From: Halobellus sp. LT62
GTDB taxonomy: Archaea > Halobacteriota > Halobacteria > Halobacteriales > Haloferacaceae
Assembly: GCF_037031285.1 (NCBI RefSeq)
Contig: NZ_JAYEZO010000001.1
Location: 558,001 to 622,000, forward strand
Direction: 5' to 3'
DNA length: 64,000 nucleotides
The notes beneath the pieces were generated by a model. It ran no database searches, had not been told where the DNA came from, and saw only the letters and a program-made list of their open reading frames with translations. How positions within the stretch are numbered: the stretch's first letter is position 1; each line of letters starts with the position of its first letter. This document shows, in pieces, positions 16,648 to 25,175 of the stretch. Made by a program: the position numbers and the translations under genes.

Positions 16648-16705
16648 TGGCGAGGGCGGACGAATTGATGTCTATTTGGCGAGAGCCGGCGAATTAATAT
16701 CTATT
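16648..16705 (+). repeat. 29-bp imperfect direct repeat before the S-adenosylmethionine synthetase gene
   Basis: The unit tggcgagggcggacgaattg and on (16648-16676) is repeated at once as tggcgagagccggcgaatta and on (16677-16705). 24 of 29 positions match. It begins just after the cyaB stop and ends 34 bases before the apparent TATA box (ttataga, near 16739) of the next gene. Confidence 0.85.
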
Positions 16706-16770
16706 AGTAATATTAGTGTGAACAATCTTTTCCGCAAGTTATAGAACCGCCCGGACAGAACGCTCCCGCA

Positions 16771-17976
16771 ATGACCGAACGGAACATCGCTATCGAGGCT
16801 GCAGACCGGAGCGCAGTCGAGGATCAGGGGGTCGAGATCGTCGAACGGAAGGGAATCGGACATCCGGATTCGATCTGCGACGGGATCGCCGAAGCCGTCT
16901 CGCGGGCGCTCTCGCAGCTCTATCTCGACCGCGTCGGCAAGGTGCTTCACTACAACACCGACGAGACGCAGCTCGTCGCCGGCGAGTCCGCGCCGACGTA
17001 CGGCGGCGGCGAGATCGTCGAGCCGATCTACGTCCTCATCGTCGGCCGCGCGACGCGGGAGTACGACGGGAAGCGACTGCCCGTCGACGCCACGGCGATC
17101 GCGGCCGCCCGCGAGTACCTCAACGAGCACATCCCGGAACTGGTAGTCGGCACCGACATCGTCGTCGACACGCGGATCGGCGAGGGCTCCGGCGACCTCC
17201 AAGACGTCTTCGGCGAGGACGACGTCGAGGTTCCGATGTCGAACGACACCTCCTACGGCGTCGGCCACGCGCCGCTGACGGAGACCGAGGAGATCGTCCT
17301 GACGGTCGAACGGCGGCTCAACGGCCCCTACGCGGCCGATAATCCGGAACTGGGCCCCGACGTGAAGGTGATGGGCAAGCGCGAGGGCGACGCGATCGAC
17401 ATCACCGTCGCCGCCGCGATGGTCGACGCCTACATCGACGACCTCGACGACTACGACGACGCGGTCGACCGAGTCCGCGAGTACGTGACCGACGTCGCCC
17501 GCGGCCTCACCGATCGCGACGTCCACGTCGAAGTCAACACCGCAGACGACTACGACGCGGGATCGATCTACCTGACTGTCACCGGAACCAGCGCCGAGAT
17601 GGGCGACGACGGCTCCGTCGGCCGCGGCAACCGCGCCAACGGCCTCATCACGCCGAACCGCCCGATGAGTATGGAGGCGACCTCCGGGAAGAACCCGGTC
17701 AACCACATCGGCAAGATCTACAACCTCCTGTCGACCGACATCGCCGAGAGCGTCGTCGCCGACGTCGACGGCATCCGCGACCTCCAGATCCGGCTACTCT
17801 CGCAGATCGGCCGTCCGATCGACCGGCCGCACGTCGCCGACGCGAAGGTCGTCACCGAAGAGGGCGTCGCCCTCTCAGACATCGAGCCCGAGGTGCGCGC
17901 GCTGATCGATGAGCGACTGGCGAACGTCACCGACATCACCCGGCGCGTCATCGAGGGCGAGCTTTCGACGTTCTGA
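16771..17976 (+). CDS. mat: S-adenosylmethionine synthetase, archaeal type
   Basis: The 401-residue enzyme makes S-adenosylmethionine from ATP and methionine. It matches the archaeal MAT family, which differs from bacterial MetK. Motifs include [14 protein letters not shown] at about 29-42, [19 protein letters not shown] and the GGRGNRxNGLITPxRPMSMEA-like region in [16 protein letters not shown]. The length is as expected. It is preceded by a direct repeat and an AT-rich promoter region with ttataga at about 16739, 26-32 bases before the ATG. Confidence 0.96.
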   Translation: MTERNIAIEAADRSAVEDQGVEIVERKGIGHPDSICDGIAEAVSRALSQLYLDRVGKVLHYNTDETQLVAGESAPTYGGGEIVEPIYVLIVGRATREYDGKRLPVDATAIAAAREYLNEHIPELVVGTDIVVDTRIGEGSGDLQDVFGEDDVEVPMSNDTSYGVGHAPLTETEEIVLTVERRLNGPYAADNPELGPDVKVMGKREGDAIDITVAAAMVDAYIDDLDDYDDAVDRVREYVTDVARGLTDRDVHVEVNTADDYDAGSIYLTVTGTSAEMGDDGSVGRGNRANGLITPNRPMSMEATSGKNPVNHIGKIYNLLSTDIAESVVADVDGIRDLQIRLLSQIGRPIDRPHVADAKVVTEEGVALSDIEPEVRALIDERLANVTDITRRVIEGELSTF

Positions 17977-18001
17977 AGCCGCCCGCCCCGAAACGAGTGG
18001 T

Positions 18002-19225
18002 GTGAACGCGACGAACGCTTCGGACTCTGACGACCCCGCGGATCCGACGAACGCGGTCCTCGCGGGCCACGGCGACTTCGGCACGAAGAGCAGCGGCGTC
18101 CGCTCGAAGATGGCGGCGGGGCTCGCTCGCGACGTCGAGGCCGCGCTCGCCGCCGCCGACGTCACGGCGACCGTCGAACGACCGTGGTCGCGGCTCGTGA
18201 TCCGAACCGATCGCCCGACGGCGGCCGCGCGCGTCGTCGCGACACTGCCGGGAATCGCCTTCGCTCGGCCCGTCGTCGCGGTCGATCCCCGGATGGAAGA
18301 CATCTTGGAAGCGACCCGTCGACTCGCCGAGGCCAGCGCGCACGTCGGGAGCACCGCCCATACCGAAGCGGATACCTACGCAGTCGACGGGGACCGCGTC
18401 GGCCCGCGGGACGCCCACGATTTCTCGACGCCGGACCTGAACGTCGAGGGCGGACGGGTCGTCGGCGAGGTCACGGGCGCGGCCGTCGACCTCGACGACC
18501 CGGACCGGACGTACCGGATCGAGGCGCGCGAGGACGAGGCCTACGTCTCCGTGTGCCGCTTCGACGGACCGGGGGGACTCCCGGTCGGCACGCAGGGGCG
18601 GGTGGCGGTCCTCGTCAGCGGCGGCCTCGACTCGCCGGTCGCGATGTGGCGGCTCCTCTGTCGCGGCTGCGTGACGATCCCCGTCTACGTCGACCTCGGC
18701 GAGTACGGCGGCGCGGACCACCGCGCTCGCGCCCTCGAAGTGTGTCGAACGGTCGCCGAGCGCGCGCCTCGCGGGGATCTCCGTCCCCGCGTCGTCGACG
18801 GTGGGGAGTTCGTCGGGCGCGTCGTCGAGCGGACCGACAACACGCGGATGCTGTCGCTCCGGCGCGCGATGCTCGCAGCGGCCGAGGGCGTCGCCGAGGA
18901 GGTCGGCGCGCACAGCATCGCGACCGGCGAGGCGCTCGGACAGAAGTCGAGCCAGACCGGCGCGAACCTCGCGGTGACCGATGCCGCGGTCTCGCGCCCG
19001 GTCCACCGTCCGCTCCTCACTGTCGACAAGCCCGACATCGTCGCGGCCGCTCGGGAACTCGGGACGTATACGGACGCGACGCTGCCCGTCGGCTGCGACC
19101 GCGTTGCGCCGGCCCATCCGGAGACGAACGCGACGCTGGGCGACGTGCGTGCGCGAGAACCCGGTGGGCTGCTCGAACTGGCACGGGAGGCCGGGCGTGC
19201 GGCCGACGTCGCGTCCGGGGAGTGA
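18002..19225 (+). CDS. thiI: tRNA sulfurtransferase ThiI (tRNA 4-thiouridine synthase)
   Basis: The 407-residue protein adds sulfur to U8 of tRNA and can act in thiamine thiazole synthesis. A THUMP domain covers about residues 50-170. The PP-loop SGGLDSPVA (206-214) binds ATP, and C365 in LPVGCDRV is the candidate catalytic cysteine. No C-terminal rhodanese domain is present, as is usual in archaea. The start is a GTG 26 bases after the S-adenosylmethionine synthetase stop, so the two genes may be co-transcribed. A longer in-frame ORF from 17909 overlaps that gene and was not used. Confidence 0.9.
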   Translation: MNATNASDSDDPADPTNAVLAGHGDFGTKSSGVRSKMAAGLARDVEAALAAADVTATVERPWSRLVIRTDRPTAAARVVATLPGIAFARPVVAVDPRMEDILEATRRLAEASAHVGSTAHTEADTYAVDGDRVGPRDAHDFSTPDLNVEGGRVVGEVTGAAVDLDDPDRTYRIEAREDEAYVSVCRFDGPGGLPVGTQGRVAVLVSGGLDSPVAMWRLLCRGCVTIPVYVDLGEYGGADHRARALEVCRTVAERAPRGDLRPRVVDGGEFVGRVVERTDNTRMLSLRRAMLAAAEGVAEEVGAHSIATGEALGQKSSQTGANLAVTDAAVSRPVHRPLLTVDKPDIVAAARELGTYTDATLPVGCDRVAPAHPETNATLGDVRAREPGGLLELAREAGRAADVASGE

Positions 19226-19271
19226 GGGGGCGTTGGCTACGAAAGGCGAGTCGACGGGAAACGCGTCGGGG

Positions 19272-19305
19272 ATTTCGTTCGCCGTGTGAACGCACGGCGC
19301 GAAAT
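19272..19305 (+). other. strong hairpin downstream of thiI
   Basis: ATTTCG-tt-CGCCGTG pairs with CACGGCG-CGAAAT around the loop TGAACG: a 7-bp inner stem and a 6-bp outer stem with a 2-base bulge. It begins 47 bases after the thiI stop. It could end or process the thiI transcript. No T-run follows directly, so I do not call it a terminator outright. Confidence 0.6.
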
Positions 19306-19413
19306 TGTGAGAATGTGTGCCAGTGTCGGAATATCGTTCACTATCGTTCGGTTTTATGTGTGATAATCCGGGCAAAAATGGGTTTACATACCCGGAGCAC
19401 GTACGATCTGTCA

Positions 19414-19683
19414 ATGTCTAAATCGTGCAGTCCCTCCCCCTCGACGTCGGACGCGGAGTGGACCGTGAGACAGGTCGCGCAGGTCAGTGACTGGGATTCG
19501 ACTACCGACACGTGCCCGGCGTGCGGTGGTCGCGTCGACCTCTCGGAGGCGCACTATCAGGTGCAACTGGACCGCGAACGGACGCCCGCCAGCGGCGAGA
19601 AACTGACCCACGAGCGCCGCTTACTGGCGTTCTGTGACGCCGACTGCGCCGATACGTGGTTGGACAGCGACGCGAACCGCTGA
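19414..19683 (+). CDS. small zinc-binding protein with two CxxC/CxxxC pairs
   Basis: The 89-residue protein has cysteine pairs C34-P-A-C37 and C74-D-A-D-C78, plus H47, and looks like a single treble-clef zinc domain. It resembles haloarchaeal DUF7576-type proteins. The ATG follows a TATA-like tttacata at 19383-19390 by 24-31 bases, so it is probably leaderless. That TATA lies in a short palindrome GGGT-ttacat-ACCC. A partner is not evident. Confidence 0.75.
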   Translation: MSKSCSPSPSTSDAEWTVRQVAQVSDWDSTTDTCPACGGRVDLSEAHYQVQLDRERTPASGEKLTHERRLLAFCDADCADTWLDSDANR

Positions 19684-19835
19684 TTGGGACGCACCGCAAC
19701 CGATTTATTGTCTCCTCGGCAACCGCCGGACAGCCCCGCGCCACCGCGCGGTCGACACACTATGATCGTTCCCCCGCCGCGCACCGCGTCCGCACCGAAC
19801 CGTAACCGACGCCGCGGCCGCGCGCCGCTGTACTC

Positions 19836-20294
19836 GTGACCCGCGTCTGTTTCGTGGGATCGGCGGACGTGGACGTCCAGTACGAGCTGCTTTCGCGTGA
19901 AACGTCGCGTGAGGCGCTGTCGACGTACGACCGCTACGCCCCCTTCGAGAACTCGCTGGCGGTCGACACGGTGAGCCTCGGCGCGGCCGTCTCGCTGTGT
20001 AACGACTTGAACTGGTATCTCGTCCGGTTCGTCGACGCCGCCCTCGTTCGAGAGCCGAGCGTCGCGGGCGACGAGTGGTTGAGTCGATCGCTCGCGGCCG
20101 CGATCCGCGACGGCGACGTCCGACCGCAGGAGACCGGCGAGCGCCTCGCGGTCTACGGTCTCGACGACGGCCGATTGGTCGAGCCGATGTACGTCACTCG
20201 CCGCCCCGACGGGACGATCCCGACGTACGACCTCCGTCCGGTCGAGGAGACGGTCGTCGTCCGCGTGACCGCCGAGGAGTTCGACGCGGCGTAG
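19836..20294 (+). CDS. conserved haloarchaeal protein (DUF5804-like)
   Basis: The 152-residue soluble protein has a GTG start. I recall similar proteins in haloarchaea as DUF5804, but cannot confirm it. The sequence shows alternating strands and helices, such as VCFVGSADVDVQYELLSRET and LYSLCND-like LSLCNDLNWYLVRFVD, with no catalytic motif. It is followed after 53 bases by the PRC-barrel gene. Function is not known. Confidence 0.65.
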   Translation: MTRVCFVGSADVDVQYELLSRETSREALSTYDRYAPFENSLAVDTVSLGAAVSLCNDLNWYLVRFVDAALVREPSVAGDEWLSRSLAAAIRDGDVRPQETGERLAVYGLDDGRLVEPMYVTRRPDGTIPTYDLRPVEETVVVRVTAEEFDAA

Positions 20295-20347
20295 GTCGCA
20301 GTTGCGTCCTACGAACAATTAAGACGGACGCTCACAATGACCGGAGT

Positions 20348-20662
20348 ATGGACGACACTCCCCAGAAGATCACGACGCTCGTGGGCCGCGAGGTGTACTC
20401 GAACGAGGGCGTCTTCGTCGGCGAAGTCGCCGACCTCAGAGTGGATCTCACCGAGCGACAGGCCGTGACCGGACTCGCACTCACGCAACTCAACGACGAG
20501 CTCTTTTCGGACATCGTCGGCGGGAAGCGAGGCGTCATTCTGCCGTACCGCTGGGTCCGTTCGGTCGGCGACGTCATCCTCGTGAACGACGTCACCCTCC
20601 ACGACGTTATCGAGCAGATGACCCGCCCCAACGGCGAAGACGAAGACTCCGTCTTGGCGTAG
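20348..20662 (+). CDS. PRC-barrel domain protein
   Basis: The 104-residue protein is a single PRC-barrel domain: LVGREVYSNEGVFVGEVADL at about 11-30, then ILPYRWVRSVGDVILVND near the end. In Haloferax, the cell-division proteins CdpB1 and CdpB2 are single PRC-barrel proteins of this type and link SepF to other division proteins. Other haloarchaeal PRC-barrel proteins exist, so I do not assign this one to CdpB. The ATG at 20348 gives the standard start MDDTPQKITTLVG. Confidence 0.85.
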   Translation: MDDTPQKITTLVGREVYSNEGVFVGEVADLRVDLTERQAVTGLALTQLNDELFSDIVGGKRGVILPYRWVRSVGDVILVNDVTLHDVIEQMTRPNGEDEDSVLA

Positions 20663-20730
20663 CGCGACGGGGCGCATTCGGTCGTCCGACGACCAACAGT
20701 CATTTGCGGGCCGAGCCAGTACCGGGAGGT

Positions 20731-21177
20731 ATGTCTGAGGAACCAGATGACGTCGCCGAGAACGACGCCGACGAATCGCCGGCCGACGACGCCGAGAGCG
20801 AGGAGAAATCGTTCCGCGAGCGCGTCGAGGAGATCCGCGAGCGACGCGCCGAGGAACGAGAGGAGGGCGAACGCCCCGAACCCGAGGAGATGATGGGCGG
20901 TGGCGGCGGCCCCGGCGGAATGGGCGGCGGCGGCAATCCCTTCGCGCAGATGATGAGCGGGATGATGGGCGGAGGCGGCCCCGGCGGGATGGGCGGCGGC
21001 CCGCCCGGAATGGGCGGCGGTCCCGGCGGCCCCGGCGGCCGAGGCGGTCCCGAAGAAGAGGGTTCGGCGGGCAACGAGGAACTCGTCCGCGAGGTCCGAC
21101 AGCTCCGCGACGAGGTCCGCGACGCGACCCGTCAGCTTCAGCGCATCGCGCAGGCCGTCGAAGACCTCGACGACTGA
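20731..21177 (+). CDS. Gly/Met-rich protein with terminal coiled coils
   Basis: The 148-residue protein has three parts. Residues 1-60 are acidic and helical (SFRERVEEIRERRAEEREE). Residues about 60-112 are a glycine/methionine/proline-rich low-complexity segment (MMGGGGGPGGMGGGGNPF). Residues about 113-148 form a coiled coil (ELVREVRQLRDEVRDATRQL). No enzyme motif is visible. It is in the same direction as the PRC-barrel gene, 68 bases downstream. A scaffold or phase-separating role is possible but is inference. Confidence 0.75.
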   Translation: MSEEPDDVAENDADESPADDAESEEKSFRERVEEIRERRAEEREEGERPEPEEMMGGGGGPGGMGGGGNPFAQMMSGMMGGGGPGGMGGGPPGMGGGPGGPGGRGGPEEEGSAGNEELVREVRQLRDEVRDATRQLQRIAQAVEDLDD

Positions 21178-21237
21178 AGGCGAAATTCGCCGCTGGAATC
21201 GACCGCGCCTCGAATCCGCACCGCGATCGGGTGCTGA

Positions 21238-22362
21238 CTACTCCGTTCCGTTTTCGTCGATGACCCGCCCGTAGAGTCCGGCGAGTTGATCGACCGCGTG
21301 CTCGACGCTCAGGTCCTCGCGGCGGTCGAGACAGGACCGCGAGAGCGAGTCGCGTTCGTCGAGGACGCGCTCGACGGCGGCCCGGCAGCCGGCGATATCT
21401 CCGTGAGCGTAGTGATAGCCGGTGACGCCGTCTTCGACCGTGTCTGAGAGCGCTCCCGCGTCGACTCCCACGACGGGCGTCCCGCACGCGTTGGCTTCGA
21501 GCGCGACGAGGCCCTGCGTCTCGACCGGGCTGGAGAAGACGAAGACATCGAGAAGCGAGTAGAAGGCGGGCAGTTCCTCGCGCGGGAGAAAGCCGAGAAA
21601 GCGCGCGTCGACGTCGAGGTCGGCGGCGAGCGATTCGAGGTCCTCGCGGGCGGGTCCGTCGCCCCCGATAACGACCGTCGCGTCCAGTCCGGCGGCCGCG
21701 CGCAGGAACTCGGGGAGGTTCTTCTCGTAGCCGTGGCGGCCGGTGTAGCCGACGAGCGGACCGTCCGGGAGGTCGTACCGCTCGCGGAACGGTTCCGGGT
21801 CGGTCGGCGCGAAGAAGTCGACGTCGACGCCGTTCGAGAGCACCACCGCGGGCGTGTCGCTGTCGACGGTGTCGCGGACGCGGTCTCTGGCGTCCTCACT
21901 GGGACAGATCACCGCGTCCGAGTGGGAGAGGAACCACCGCTCGTATCGCTTGGCCAGCCGTTCGATGCTGTGTTCGACCCGCGGGAGCGACGTGAGGTAG
22001 TCGGCGTACTCCGCGGTCGGGGTGTGATAGGAGGTAACGAGCGGGAGGTCCTTCCGGCGGGCGAGCCGGACGCCGCCGAGGCCGACCGCGAAAGGCGTGT
22101 GCGCGTGGACGATCTCGACGTTCTCGGCGGCCGCGGGGATCCGCGGCGTCCCGAGCCGGAATCCCTCGTACATCGGGAACGGGAGGCTCCTGACGGGGTA
22201 CTCTTCGAGCTCCGGTTCGTACTCGTCGCACCCGGGATAGACGACGCGCATCGTCCCGCCGCGGTCGCGCCAGCGGTCGCGCCACGTCTGGATCGTGTAG
22301 GAGACGCCGTTGACCGTCGGCAGATAGGTGTCGGTGAACGCGGCGACCGAGACTGGTGCCAT
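21238..22362 (-). CDS. glycosyltransferase family 4
   Basis: The 374-residue protein transfers a sugar from a nucleotide-sugar donor. The GT-B fold is visible: an N-terminal domain (FTDTYLPTVNGVSYTIQTW; VEIVHAHTPFAVG), then a linker and the C-terminal Glycos_transf_1 domain (VGYTGRHGYEKNLPEFLRAA; YSLLDVFVFSSPVETQGLVALEANACGTPVVG). The E-x7-E motif in ETQGLVALEA marks the donor site. The acceptor is unknown: haloarchaeal glycolipid and protein glycosylation are options. It lies 111 bases from another GT4 gene on the same strand, likely acting in one pathway. Confidence 0.9.
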   Translation of the reverse strand: MAPVSVAAFTDTYLPTVNGVSYTIQTWRDRWRDRGGTMRVVYPGCDEYEPELEEYPVRSLPFPMYEGFRLGTPRIPAAAENVEIVHAHTPFAVGLGGVRLARRKDLPLVTSYHTPTAEYADYLTSLPRVEHSIERLAKRYERWFLSHSDAVICPSEDARDRVRDTVDSDTPAVVLSNGVDVDFFAPTDPEPFRERYDLPDGPLVGYTGRHGYEKNLPEFLRAAAGLDATVVIGGDGPAREDLESLAADLDVDARFLGFLPREELPAFYSLLDVFVFSSPVETQGLVALEANACGTPVVGVDAGALSDTVEDGVTGYHYAHGDIAGCRAAVERVLDERDSLSRSCLDRREDLSVEHAVDQLAGLYGRVIDENGTE

Positions 22363-22473
22363 CGACGACGATTCACGCAGACGGGGTTAAATCGTTGCGA
22401 ATCCCTCGTCGACTCCGACGCGCGGTCCCTCCGCTGCCGACTCCGACGCGCCGTCTCTCTGCCTTCGCCTCAC

Positions 22474-23565
22474 TCACTCCTCGAACTCGACCGACCGCCC
22501 CTCGCGCTTGGCGTCCCGGACCTCCCGGTAGGTCGCGGCGAGGCGCTCGCCGACGCGGTCGAGGCTGTGCTCCATCGCGGTCTCGCGGGCGTTCTCGCCG
22601 AGTCGTTCGCAGAGCGCGTCGTCCTCAGCGAGTCGCTCGACGGCCGCGCGGAACTCCTCGTCGGTCTCGCACTTCAGACAGTCGTGGCCATCGGTGTAGA
22701 ACTCCTCGAACACGGGAATATCCCGGAGCACGACGGCCTTTCCGCAGGCCATCGCTTCGAGAACGGCGATGCCTTGGTTCTCGTTTTTCGTCGGAAAGAG
22801 GTAGACGTCGCCCGCGCCGTACGCGCCGCGTATGTCGTCGATCCAGCCGGTGAACGTGACGTTCTCCGGCGGGTCCGACGTCCACTTGCGAACGGTTTTC
22901 GAGGCGTGCGGGCCGGTGTCGTACGGGCCGAACCACGCGAAGTCGTAGGACGTTTCCTCGGCGACGCGACAGAACGTCGAGAGGCCCTTCCGCTCGAAGA
23001 CGTTGCCGACGAGGAAGACGACCGTCCCGGACAGGTCGTAGCGCTCGCGGTACTCCTCGCGAAGCGCTTCGAACCCGTCGAGAGCGTCGACGTCGACGCC
23101 GTTCGTCATCGGGCGGATCGGGGCGTCGACGGGGTACGATTCGAGCACGCGCTTCGTGTACTCGGAGGGACAGAGCACCAGATCCGCTTGGGAGTAGAAC
23201 CACTTGAGATAGCGACCCAGCGCGGGCGCGACCGTCGTCGACCCGCGGAACGATTCGGCGAAGTCCTCGCGGGTGACGTGCGTGTGGAGGATGAGCGGGA
23301 TATCGTTGCGCCGGGCGTGTCGGGCAACGGCGAGCGATCCCGGTCCCACGAGGTTGCAGTGCGCGACGTCGTACTCGCCGAAGAGGCCGTCGCCCGTCGT
23401 GGCCGCGCGGACGCCGGAGAGCGGGCTCCCGCCGCGCCACGGCGAGGTCACGACCTCGACGTTGGTCCGGGCGAGGGCGGCCCGCTGTTGGTCGGTCGCG
23501 GTCCCGATGCCGCTTCGCTCCAGTTGGGATTCGAGTTCGAGGTAGTTGAGCGCGCGCAGAGCCAC
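22474..23565 (-). CDS. glycosyltransferase family 4
   Basis: The 363-residue protein has the GT-B fold with conserved C-terminal motif NENQGIAVLEAMACGKAVVLRD, whose two glutamates bind the donor sugar. The N-terminal half has VAHCNLVGPGSLAVARHARR and PLILHTHVTREDFAE. The start is GTG (VALRALNYLELES). It looks like archaeal members annotated as diacylglycerol- or archaeal lipid-type glucosyltransferases, but the acceptor cannot be told. It precedes the second GT4 gene on the same strand. Confidence 0.88.
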   Translation of the reverse strand: MALRALNYLELESQLERSGIGTATDQQRAALARTNVEVVTSPWRGGSPLSGVRAATTGDGLFGEYDVAHCNLVGPGSLAVARHARRNDIPLILHTHVTREDFAESFRGSTTVAPALGRYLKWFYSQADLVLCPSEYTKRVLESYPVDAPIRPMTNGVDVDALDGFEALREEYRERYDLSGTVVFLVGNVFERKGLSTFCRVAEETSYDFAWFGPYDTGPHASKTVRKWTSDPPENVTFTGWIDDIRGAYGAGDVYLFPTKNENQGIAVLEAMACGKAVVLRDIPVFEEFYTDGHDCLKCETDEEFRAAVERLAEDDALCERLGENARETAMEHSLDRVGERLAATYREVRDAKREGRSVEFEE

Positions 23566-23677
23566 AGTCGTCTCCGGTTCGCGGCGACGGATGTAGAGTG
23601 TACCGTTTCGGATCGTCCGCTTTCGCTCGGTCCGCCCGCTTCGGAACGACTTTACTCACCCGTGCCCGTGCCTCGGT

Positions 23678-23959
23678 ATGGGCATCCCGGCAGAGCGAAT
23701 CGAGCGACTGCACGATCTCGCTCGGGAGGCGACCGCCGGGGACGACGTCGACCTCGCACGCGAGTACGTCCGCCTCGCGCGCCGGATCGCAGAGCGCAAC
23801 CGCGTTCGGCTGCCGCGTCGCTTCCGACGGTTCACCTGCGACGACTGCGACGCGTATCTGCGTCCGGGCTCGACCGCGCGGGTTCGCCTCCAGTCGGGAC
23901 ACGTCGTCGTCAGGTGTCGCTGCTGTGGCGCGACGAAGCGGTATCCGTACGCGGACTGA
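23678..23959 (+). CDS. rnp4: ribonuclease P protein component 4 (Rpr2/Rpp21)
   Basis: The 93-residue protein is a subunit of archaeal RNase P, which trims the 5' end of tRNA. The helical N-terminal half (residues 1-48) is followed by a zinc ribbon with C54, C57, C80 and C83 in FTCDDCDAY and VVVRCRCCG. In other haloarchaea that I know, rnp4 lies next to yhbY and mscS. Here that order is broken by an extra gene flanked by repeats. Confidence 0.92.
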   Translation: MGIPAERIERLHDLAREATAGDDVDLAREYVRLARRIAERNRVRLPRRFRRFTCDDCDAYLRPGSTARVRLQSGHVVVRCRCCGATKRYPYAD

Positions 23960-23986
23960 CGGAGCGCCCCGCTGACTGATAAGGAG

Positions 23987-24070
23987 TATAGTAGCGTTTG
24001 CAACTGATTGCTCATCAGATCGAACGACAGCGTTCGATCGAGTGAGTGAAGACTTGCAAACGCTACTATA
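23987..24070 (-). repeat. 84-bp palindromic interspersed repeat, copy A
   Basis: The ends are a perfect 17-bp inverted repeat, TATAGTAGCGTTTGCAA and its complement. Inside are two further hairpins: GATCGAACG/CGTTCGATC around a 4-base loop, and CTGAT/ATCAG around a 5-base loop. The copy lies between the convergent 3' ends of rnp4 and the next gene. Strand is assigned so that copies C and D are on the plus strand. Confidence 0.95.
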
Positions 24071-24086
24071 TCAGTGAGAAGCCGGC

Positions 24087-25175
24087 TCAGTCGTAGAAGC
24101 GTTCGGCGGGGACCCACTCGCGCTCGAACTCGTACTCCTCGACGAGCGACTCCCAGTTGTCGGGGAAGGTGATCTTCTCCGTGACCGGGCCGCCGATCGA
24201 CATCCCGACGATGGCGTTGAACCGACCGGGGCCGCCGACTGTCGCGAGTTTGACCGATTCCGGTTCGGAGTACTGCGGGACCTGCCGGCGGGGGACGTCG
24301 GTGTCTCCGTACGTCCCGGAACTCTCGAGCAGGGCTGGGTGTGAGTCGGTGCTCATATTCGAGTTCTCGACGAGGTACCCCTTGATGTCGTCCTTGCTCA
24401 GTCCCGCTTCGGCCAGTTCCTCGGCGTTGTAGGGGTTGATCGCGTGGGTGATCGTCGCGTTGAGGTTCTCGCCGGTCTTCGAGCGCATCGACTGTGGGGT
24501 GTTCCGGATCATCCCGTCGAGGATCTTCTCGGCGGTGTTCTCGCTGGGAAGCCACTGCGTCCAGCCGTTCGGTCCGGAAAGCGTGATCGTGCTCTCGCCC
24601 TCGTCGTACCCGTTCGTGACGTGGAACGGCTCCCACGGGCTGGCCTCTTCGTTCTCGCCCGCGAGCAGGTAGAACTTCGCGGGGTTTCCCATCACCCCCA
24701 TATCCTTCTCGCCGGGGTAGATCTTCGCCGTGTTGCGGTAGGCGATGCCGAGCGCGCGCGAGATGGTCTGGTTGGCGTGGTAGTTCGGGCCGAGCGCCCC
24801 CGTCCCGCTCTCGATGTCGAGTTTGTTCCGAACGGGCCCGTTGACTATCCACTGGTACGCCCACGAACCCGTGCTCACCGACGACTGAATCGAGTTCGAG
24901 TCGGGATCCGCGAACGCCCGAGCACCCGCTTCGAGCACCGGCATATACGGCGGGATACAGCCCGCCATCACGGCGTTGGCCGCGAGGTCTCCGACCGTGA
25001 TCGGGTTGTCCGCGTTGCCGATGCGGCCGAGGACGTGCTCGGGCGGTAGGTCGGTTCCGCGGAGCATCTCCTCGACTCGCTCCTCGGTGGGCGGGACGAC
25101 GGGAAGGCCGTCTGTCAATCCCTGCTCGTAGAGTGATCGGTACGTCTCGTCGAACGAATCGTGTGCGTCGGACAT
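24087..25175 (-). CDS. uncharacterised protein with TDGLPVVPPT motif (UGSC-associated type)
   Basis: The 362-residue soluble protein contains LTDGLPVVPPTEERVEEML near residue 20. I associate this motif with large, poorly characterised proteins found with UGSC-type (seleno)proteins, mostly in bacteria. No UGSC-type small gene is visible in the window. Other blocks are GNADNPITVGDLAANAVMAG, NYHANQTISRALGIAYRNTA and GGPGRFNAIVG. No catalytic motif can be assigned and no signal peptide is present. The gene sits alone between two direct copies of the 84-bp repeat, opposite in direction to rnp4 and yhbY. It may be an acquired cargo gene. Confidence 0.8.
   Translation of the reverse strand: MSDAHDSFDETYRSLYEQGLTDGLPVVPPTEERVEEMLRGTDLPPEHVLGRIGNADNPITVGDLAANAVMAGCIPPYMPVLEAGARAFADPDSNSIQSSVSTGSWAYQWIVNGPVRNKLDIESGTGALGPNYHANQTISRALGIAYRNTAKIYPGEKDMGVMGNPAKFYLLAGENEEASPWEPFHVTNGYDEGESTITLSGPNGWTQWLPSENTAEKILDGMIRNTPQSMRSKTGENLNATITHAINPYNAEELAEAGLSKDDIKGYLVENSNMSTDSHPALLESSGTYGDTDVPRRQVPQYSEPESVKLATVGGPGRFNAIVGMSIGGPVTEKITFPDNWESLVEEYEFEREWVPAERFYD

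Noticed and set aside
17909-18001. A longer 5' start for thiI
   Set aside because: The extension overlaps the S-adenosylmethionine synthetase coding end and has no THUMP-related sequence.
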